Assembly: GCA_901456055.1 (NCBI GenBank)
Contig: CABDWT010000002.1
Location: 868,001 to 932,000 of the forward strand
Direction: 5' to 3'
Origin: Phytobacter ursingii
Lineage (GTDB): Bacteria > Pseudomonadota > Gammaproteobacteria > Enterobacterales > Enterobacteriaceae
DNA length: 64,000 bases
Shown: piece after piece, positions 58,067-64,000 of the stretch
How the letters are laid out: every line of letters begins with the position of its first letter
Numbering within the stretch: the stretch's first letter is position 1
The notes under the pieces: model-generated
What the model saw: the letters and a program-made list of their open reading frames with translations, nothing else
Told to the model about the DNA's origin: nothing
The model's database searches: none
Program-made: the position numbers and the translations under genes

Positions 58067-58085
58067 AATGAAACATTGTTTTATT
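58067..58085. promoter_or_regulatory. KdgR box upstream of the Gfo/Idh oxidoreductase gene
   Basis: AATGAAACATTGTTTTATT fits the consensus AATRAAAYRNYRTTTYATT at all 19 positions and lies 36 bases before the start codon, a typical repressor position. Confidence 0.8.
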
Positions 58086-58120
58086 ATTTGGTTTGTTTAT
58101 TAACGTCAAAAGAGGATGCG

Positions 58121-59415
<1,295 letters not shown>

Positions 59416-59419
<4 letters not shown>

Positions 59420-60105
59420 AACATCAGCCGCGCCACCAGCGGCGCGGCTAATACCGTCACCACACCGGAGAGCATCATCACCAGGCTGGCGACCACTCCT
59501 TCCTGCTGACCCAACTCGTAAGAACGCGCTGTCCCCGCACCATGGGATGCCGCGCCAAACCCTGCGCCTTTTGCCATCCCTTCTCGAATCGAGAGGCGTA
59601 AAAAAAGCACATCCCCCACCGCCATGCCAAACACCCCGGTGATGACCACAAAGAGCGCCACCAGATCCGGCTGCCCGCCCAACGGCCCTGCCGCTGCCAG
59701 CGCAAACGGCGTCGTCACCGAGCGCACCGCCAGGCTGCGCTGAATGTCATCCGGCAGAGTAAATAAACGCGCCAGCCAGACTGAGCTGGTTACCGCGACC
59801 ACCGTTGCGGTGATAACCCCGGCAGAAAGCGACATCCAGTGGCGACGAATGACAGCAAGATTGTCATAGACCGGCACAGCAAACGCGATGGTCGCCGGGC
59901 CTAACAGCCAAAGCAGCCAGTGAGATTCACCGATATAACGCTGCCAGGAAATATGCCCGAACACCAGGATCAGCACCAACAGTATCGGGGTGAAGACTAA
60001 CGGCATTAACGGGAGCTTATGGAATCGGCGGTACAGGCGTTTATTGAGATAATAGATAACCAGCGTCATGACAAGGCAGAGCACGCTCAGGGCAAAATCA
60101 CTCAT
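59416..60105 (-). CDS. LrgB/CidB-family membrane protein
   Basis: This 229-residue inner-membrane protein has about seven helices and matches the LrgB/CidB (YohK) family, with the conserved RSVTTPFALAAAGPLGG (about 127-143) and GAASHGAGTARSYELG (about 182-197). In Staphylococcus the Cid/Lrg pair affects murein hydrolase export and cell lysis; in enterics similar proteins are tied to lysis and 3-hydroxypropionate or pyruvate transport. Its start overlaps the CidA-like gene by 8 bases. Its stop overlaps that of the convergent oxidoreductase by 4 bases. Confidence 0.88.
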
Positions 60106-60508
60106 GATTCAGCCTGCTGATTTCGAAGCGATAAACCTTATCAACCACCCAGGCCGTGGCCCCCAGCACCATCAAGGTACTGAGAGCAATAACGGCAAAA
60201 ATACGCCAGCCTTCCACCATCAAAAGCTGTGCGTAATTCACCACGGCGACAACGGCTGGCACAAAGAACAGTAGCATTTCGGCCAGCAGCCAGCGCGCGC
60301 CGGCTCTCACCCAGTTAAGGGGAACAATCCGGCATAAAATCAGCGCCAGCATCAGGATCATGCCCACCAGGTTAGCGGGAAGGGGAAGATGCAGCCACTG
60401 CACCAGATATTGCGCCACGATAAACAGCACGGCATAGAGAAAAACCTGAACCGGAACCTGCAGTAGACGCACAATGGCAGGCGTAATACGACCTAACGCC
60501 ATATCCAT
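60098..60508 (-). CDS. LrgA/CidA-family holin-like protein
   Basis: This 136-residue membrane protein has four helices and belongs to the CidA/LrgA (YohJ) holin-like family: LQVPVQVFLYAVLFIVAQYLV, then LPLPANLVGMILMLALIL and FFVPAVVAVVNY. The start MDMALGRITP behind GAGAATTATCT is chosen because the upstream extension crosses the divergent promoter region; an ATG two codons later is possible. It is translated with the CidB-like gene. The LysR regulator divergently encoded 103 bases away is its likely controller, as for cidR-cidAB. Confidence 0.87.
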   Translation of the reverse strand: MDMALGRITPAIVRLLQVPVQVFLYAVLFIVAQYLVQWLHLPLPANLVGMILMLALILCRIVPLNWVRAGARWLLAEMLLFFVPAVVAVVNYAQLLMVEGWRIFAVIALSTLMVLGATAWVVDKVYRFEISRLNHE

Positions 60509-60611
60509 AGATAATTCTCGCGGAAATGAGACAGAGAGCACAGTATAGGGAGCCGCTACGCCATACTGAAATGAATTAAACTCATCGCAGGCATAGTTTA
60601 AAGGAATAATT

Positions 60612-61532
60612 ATGGACATCAGAACGCTGCGCTATTTTGTGGAAGTCGTGCGTCAGCAAAGTTTCACTCGCGCAGCGGAACGGTTGTTCGTCACTCAGCC
60701 AACGATTAGTAAAATGTTGAAAAACCTCGAAGATGAGTTGAACTGTACGCTACTCATTCGCGACGGACGCAAATTACTTCTCACCGATACCGGGCGCGTG
60801 GTGTTTGAGCGCGGTCTGGCTATCCTTGCTGAGTTTCGTCAGCTTGAGGCGGAGCTCGATGATATCAACCACTTAAATAAAGGGCTGCTACGCCTCGGCA
60901 TCCCCCCGATGGTCGGCATGCTGATGGCCGGGCCAATTGGCCTGTTTCGCCAGCGCTATCCCGGCGTCGAACTGAAAATATCCGAGTTTGGCGGCCTGAC
61001 AGTCCAGCAGGCGGTCATCAATGGCGAACTGGATCTGGCGATGACCGCCCTGCCCGTCGAAGAGGAAAGCGGTCTTTCTACGCTGCCGCTGTTCAGCCAT
61101 CCCCTCTGTGTGCTGGTGCCGCGCTCCGGCGACTGGCTGAACGCCAGGTCGGTGACGCCTGAACAACTGGCCGGGCACCCGCTGCTCATCTATAACGAAG
61201 ATTTCGCCCTCAGCCGCCAGCTTATGCAGCTGTTTAACGAGCATGGCGTCAAGCCACGGATCGCCGTGCGTAGCGGGCAGTGGGATTTTCTGGCCGCGAT
61301 GGTACAGGCAGGGGTGGGGATCGCGATTTTGCCGGAGCCTATTTGCCAACGGCTGGATAAACAGACGCTGCGCTGGGTCCCGCTGGAGAGTGATTTACGC
61401 TGGCATCTGGGGATGATTTGGCGTGAAGGTGGCTATTTGTCCCGCAGTGCGCAGGCCTGGCTGCAATGCTGTGAAGGGTTCTGGGTGAATACGAATATTG
61501 CGGATTTGCCGCCGGGCGAAGGAAAGATGTAG
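60612..61532 (+). CDS. LysR-type regulator, probable CidR-like
   Basis: This 306-residue regulator has an N-terminal winged helix (about 1-60; LRYFVEVVRQQSFTRAAERL and VTQPTISKMLKNLEDEL) and a C-terminal periplasmic-binding-like effector domain (about 90-290; LLRLGIPPMVGMLMAGPIGL). AAGGAATAATT precedes the ATG. The divergent layout to CidA/CidB homologues fits the usual autoregulated LysR arrangement. In Gram-positive bacteria CidR responds to acetate metabolism; nearness of acs-actP is suggestive only. Confidence 0.9.
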   Translation: MDIRTLRYFVEVVRQQSFTRAAERLFVTQPTISKMLKNLEDELNCTLLIRDGRKLLLTDTGRVVFERGLAILAEFRQLEAELDDINHLNKGLLRLGIPPMVGMLMAGPIGLFRQRYPGVELKISEFGGLTVQQAVINGELDLAMTALPVEEESGLSTLPLFSHPLCVLVPRSGDWLNARSVTPEQLAGHPLLIYNEDFALSRQLMQLFNEHGVKPRIAVRSGQWDFLAAMVQAGVGIAILPEPICQRLDKQTLRWVPLESDLRWHLGMIWREGGYLSRSAQAWLQCCEGFWVNTNIADLPPGEGKM

Positions 61533-61549
61533 CCCAAGCGGGGGAATAT

Positions 61550-61586
61550 CCCGGATGCGGCGTAAACGCTTAATCCAGGCTACAAA
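61550..61586. repeat. REP (palindromic unit) element
   Basis: CCCGGATGCGGCGTAAACGC then TTAATCCAGGCTACAA matches the REP consensus in order and spacing, 17 bases after the LysR gene stop. Confidence 0.8.
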
Positions 61587-61718
61587 ATCGATGAGGGCGG
61601 CTGGCCGGGAGCCCGGGTCGCCAGGGTGGTGGCGGTGAGCCCCCTGGCACGTTCATGGGTTCTGACGTGACAGAGACGCAATGAACATGAAGTGAACGGA
61701 ATGACCACCAGCGCCGCA

Positions 61719-61748
61719 TTTTCCCCCTCTCCCTCAGAGAGGGGAAAA
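61719..61748. terminator. Hairpin at the 3' end of yjcE, related to the palindromic repeats
   Basis: TTTTCCCCCTCTC / GAGAGGGGAAAA form a stem of about 12 bp two bases after the yjcE stop and give a short U tract on the minus strand. The CCCCCTCTCCCTC core resembles the palindromic repeats. Confidence 0.6.
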
Positions 61749-61749
61749 C

Positions 61750-63396
61750 TTACTTCTTCTCGATCAACAGCGCTTCCAGCAAGTCGAGATCGTGCAGCAT
61801 CTTCTGAAGCGTCTCGTTGCTGATTTGCCGTGTTGCGCGCAGGTGGTAAAGCTCTGCCCGTTCCGAACGCAGGGCTGCAAGACGGAAACGGCGCTCAAGG
61901 TTCTCTTCGAGCAACGAACTTTCCGCATTGTTGCGCCCATCCGCACGGCGACGCAAATTACCAATGACCCGTGAACTCACTTCCGTGAGCAATTGATTAT
62001 CGATGTTCTCTTCCGCATCGGCTGCCAGTCGTTCTTCCATTTTCTGAATGGCCACAATCGCCACCTCAGCGATGATCGCCCGCGCGAGGCGCTCTTCTTT
62101 ATGCTGCTGAGTATGATCGCGGACCTCAATATGTTGCAGCAACGCAGGCAGGGCAATGACGCCGACAAACAGTGAAAACAGAATCACCCCCGCCGCCAGG
62201 AAGACCAATTCATAGCGGGCAGGGAACCCTGAGCCATCGGGCAAAAACAGCGGAATGGATAGCACACCGGCCAACGTAATCGCACCGCGCACCCCTGCAA
62301 AAGAAGCGATCAGCAATTCTCGCGTGCTCCAGGAGCCAAATTCCATCGGCTTTTTGTGCAAAAAGCGCCTGCTGAATTTCTTCATCGTCCACAGCCAGCC
62401 AAAGCGCACCAGCATCAGCGCACCGTAAATCAGGACGATATCGGTGAACAACATCCAGGTTTCGACATTCGGATCAACTTCTGCCGCCGCCAGCGAGGAT
62501 TCCAGAATGCCCGGTAACTGCAGGCCCAACAGCAGGAACACCATGCCGTTAAACACAAACTCCAGCATCGCCCAGGTACTGTTGGCACGCAGGCGCATCG
62601 CCAGTGGGGCGGAGCGCATCACGCCGGAACGGGTGATGGTCATCCCGGCAGCCACCGCCGCCAGGATGCCCGAAAAGCCAATATGTTCCGCAATCAGGTA
62701 GGAGGCGAACGGCAGCAAGAACAACAGAACGATTTGCGTGGCAGGTTCATCACCTCCCCAACGGCTCAGAAAACGCAGCGAGCGTCCATACAACCAGCTC
62801 ACGACAAAGCCTGCGAGAATGCCGCCCAGCGCCACTTTCACGAACTCCAGCGTCGCCCCGCCGACGGTAAAGACCATCGTACCCATGGCGACCGCCACGG
62901 CAAATTTCAGTGATACCAGGCCGGATGCGTCATTCATTAACGCTTCGCCCTGCAAAATTCCCATGATTTTTTTCGGGATGCGCCCTTCCCCGACGATGCC
63001 AGAAAGCGCTACCGCATCGGTGGGTGAGAGTACCGCCGCCAGCGCGAACGCCGGGACCAGGGGAATACCGGGCACCAGCCAGTAAATCAAAAAACCAATC
63101 CCGACGACAGTAACCACCACCAGGGCCAACGCAAGACCGAGGATCTCCCTGCCATGTTCAAGGAATTCACGTGTGGGGGTTTTCCAGCCATCGGCGAACA
63201 GTAACGGCGGAATAAACAGAACGAGAAACAGTTCCGGATCGAACTCCACATGCAGCCCGAACGTCGGGAAAGCCAGCAGTGCGCCGATGGCGATTTGCAT
63301 AAGAGGAAGGGGGATCTGGAAGGGCATTACACGTGTGACAACGCCCGAGAGCGATACCACTAAGGTCATGATGAGGATGGTAAAAAAGATTTCCAT
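61750..63396 (-). CDS. yjcE: Putative Na+/H+ antiporter YjcE (CPA1)
   Basis: YjcE is a CPA1-type cation/proton antiporter of 548 residues, matching E. coli (549). Twelve helices fill residues 1-400, with the acid-pair region ALAAVLSPTDAVALSGIVGEG and EALMNDASGLVSLKFA conserved. The C-terminal third (about 415-548) is hydrophilic and charged with likely coiled coils (EERLARAIIAEVAIVAIQKMEERL). Ion specificity and physiological role remain unproven. It is convergent with the LysR gene and divergent relative to none; ghxP follows on the same strand. Confidence 0.94.
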   Translation of the reverse strand: MEIFFTILIMTLVVSLSGVVTRVMPFQIPLPLMQIAIGALLAFPTFGLHVEFDPELFLVLFIPPLLFADGWKTPTREFLEHGREILGLALALVVVTVVGIGFLIYWLVPGIPLVPAFALAAVLSPTDAVALSGIVGEGRIPKKIMGILQGEALMNDASGLVSLKFAVAVAMGTMVFTVGGATLEFVKVALGGILAGFVVSWLYGRSLRFLSRWGGDEPATQIVLLFLLPFASYLIAEHIGFSGILAAVAAGMTITRSGVMRSAPLAMRLRANSTWAMLEFVFNGMVFLLLGLQLPGILESSLAAAEVDPNVETWMLFTDIVLIYGALMLVRFGWLWTMKKFSRRFLHKKPMEFGSWSTRELLIASFAGVRGAITLAGVLSIPLFLPDGSGFPARYELVFLAAGVILFSLFVGVIALPALLQHIEVRDHTQQHKEERLARAIIAEVAIVAIQKMEERLAADAEENIDNQLLTEVSSRVIGNLRRRADGRNNAESSLLEENLERRFRLAALRSERAELYHLRATRQISNETLQKMLHDLDLLEALLIEKK

Positions 63397-63491
63397 GCGT
63401 TCCCTGTTGCGATGTTTTTTATTAAGGCGTCATGCCTTGATGATAGAACATTCAGCTTAACGCAAAGGAAACAGGATGTGCGCAAAAAATG

Positions 63492-63524
63492 AAAACGGGC
63501 GGCCTGAGCCACCCGTTTTACACA
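63492..63524 (-). terminator. Terminator of ghxP
   Basis: On the minus strand AAAACGGGTGGC / GCCGCCCGTTTT with loop TCAG, one wobble, ends in TTTTC, between the ghxP stop and the yjcE start. Confidence 0.8.
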
Positions 63525-63536
63525 TGAAGCGGGATA

Positions 63537-64000
63537 TTAGATTGCCCAGCCGCCAGCATAGAAGGCAACCAGCGCCACGGCGATAACCACAGTACCGATA
63601 TTCAGTTTACGGAAATCACCGGAGACCACGCGGCCAATCACCAGAGAGGCGAAACCGATCATGATGCCGGTAACGATGTTACAGGTCAGCACGATGAATA
63701 CCGCAGTGATCAGACCGGACATCGCATCAACGAAGTCGGCAAAGTCGATCTTCGCCACGTTGCTCAGCATCAGCAGACCTACGTACATCAATGCCGGAGC
63801 CGTAGCGTATGCCGGAACCAGGTAGGAGAGCGGAGAGAGGAACAGAATCAACAGGAACAGCACGCCAACGGTGATCGCTGTCAGGCCGGTTTTACCGCCT
63901 GCCGCCGTACCCGCCGCAGACTCGATGTACACCGCTGCAGGCGCTGCACCCACCAGACCGGAGAACACGCTGCTCAGGGAGTCGGTGGTCAGCGCTTTAC
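63537..64000 (-). CDS. ghxP: Guanine/hypoxanthine permease GhxP (C-terminal part)
   Basis: GhxP (YjcD) is a proton-linked purine permease of the NCS2/AzgA-like family. Only the last 154 or so residues are in the window; the frame is open to the right edge ([20 protein letters not shown]), so the GTG-led shorter frame is not the true start. TYIES-type motif [20 protein letters not shown] and the ending [21 protein letters not shown] match the E. coli protein almost residue for residue. It is adjacent to yjcE as in K-12. Confidence 0.95.
   Translation of the reverse strand, partial: KALTTDSLSSVFSGLVGAAPAAVYIESAAGTAAGGKTGLTAITVGVLFLLILFLSPLSYLVPAYATAPALMYVGLLMLSNVAKIDFADFVDAMSGLITAVFIVLTCNIVTGIMIGFASLVIGRVVSGDFRKLNIGTVVIAVALVAFYAGGWAI

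Overview
The window looks like a chromosomal segment of a motile member of the Enterobacteriaceae close to Escherichia, Salmonella, Citrobacter and Enterobacter. Most genes are recognisable orthologues of the E. coli K-12 region running from epmB/groEL past proP, the als genes, fdhF and acs to ghxP, in nearly the same order. Base composition, a tRNA-Phe, an ERIC element, a REP element and a family of GC-rich palindromic intergenic repeats fit the same group. The species cannot be fixed from the sequence alone.

Layout. 1-8,549: 3' part of epmB, yjeJ, a flagellar-controlled chemoreceptor, yjeI, groSL with a sigma-32 promoter, yjeH and fxsA. 8,600-16,250: aspA-dcuA, cutA-dsbD-yjdC, an AraC regulator with a LysE exporter, and tRNA-Phe. 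16,476-25,300: a NicO-type metal transporter, proP, a kdgT-like permease with a KdgR box, yjcZ-crfC, yjdM and yjdP. 25,369-30,427: an accessory slot with an Hsp90-like ATPase plus TPR protein operon and a small basic protein plus phosphatase-like pair. 30,424-37,492: rpiB and the D-allose genes rpiR-alsBACEK. 37,446-47,269: a second sugar operon (ABC transporter, D-lyxose isomerase, aldolase, PfkB kinase) bracketed by a hybrid sensor kinase and an OmpR-type regulator. 47,538-64,000: selenocysteine-containing fdhF, two small membrane proteins, a VOC protein, a DeoR regulator, gltP, acs-yjcH-actP, a KdgR-box oxidoreductase, a CidAB/LrgAB pair with a LysR regulator, yjcE and the 3' part of ghxP.

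Compared with K-12, several blocks are absent at their usual junctions: phn (C-P lyase) between yjdM and yjdP, nrf between gltP and acs, mdtNOP/yjcS near fdhF, and the cad/adi/bas region between tRNA-Phe and proP. Their places are taken by the Hsp90/TPR unit, the lyxose-type operon and a few others.

Functionally the window combines proteostasis and translation (GroESL, EpmB, DsbD), C4-dicarboxylate, acetate and formate metabolism under CRP, FNR or sigma-54 type control, osmolyte uptake (ProP), and uptake and breakdown of rare aldoses. The least explained parts are the Hsp90/TPR operon, the split two-component system around the lyxose operon, and the oxidoreductase behind a perfect KdgR consensus box.
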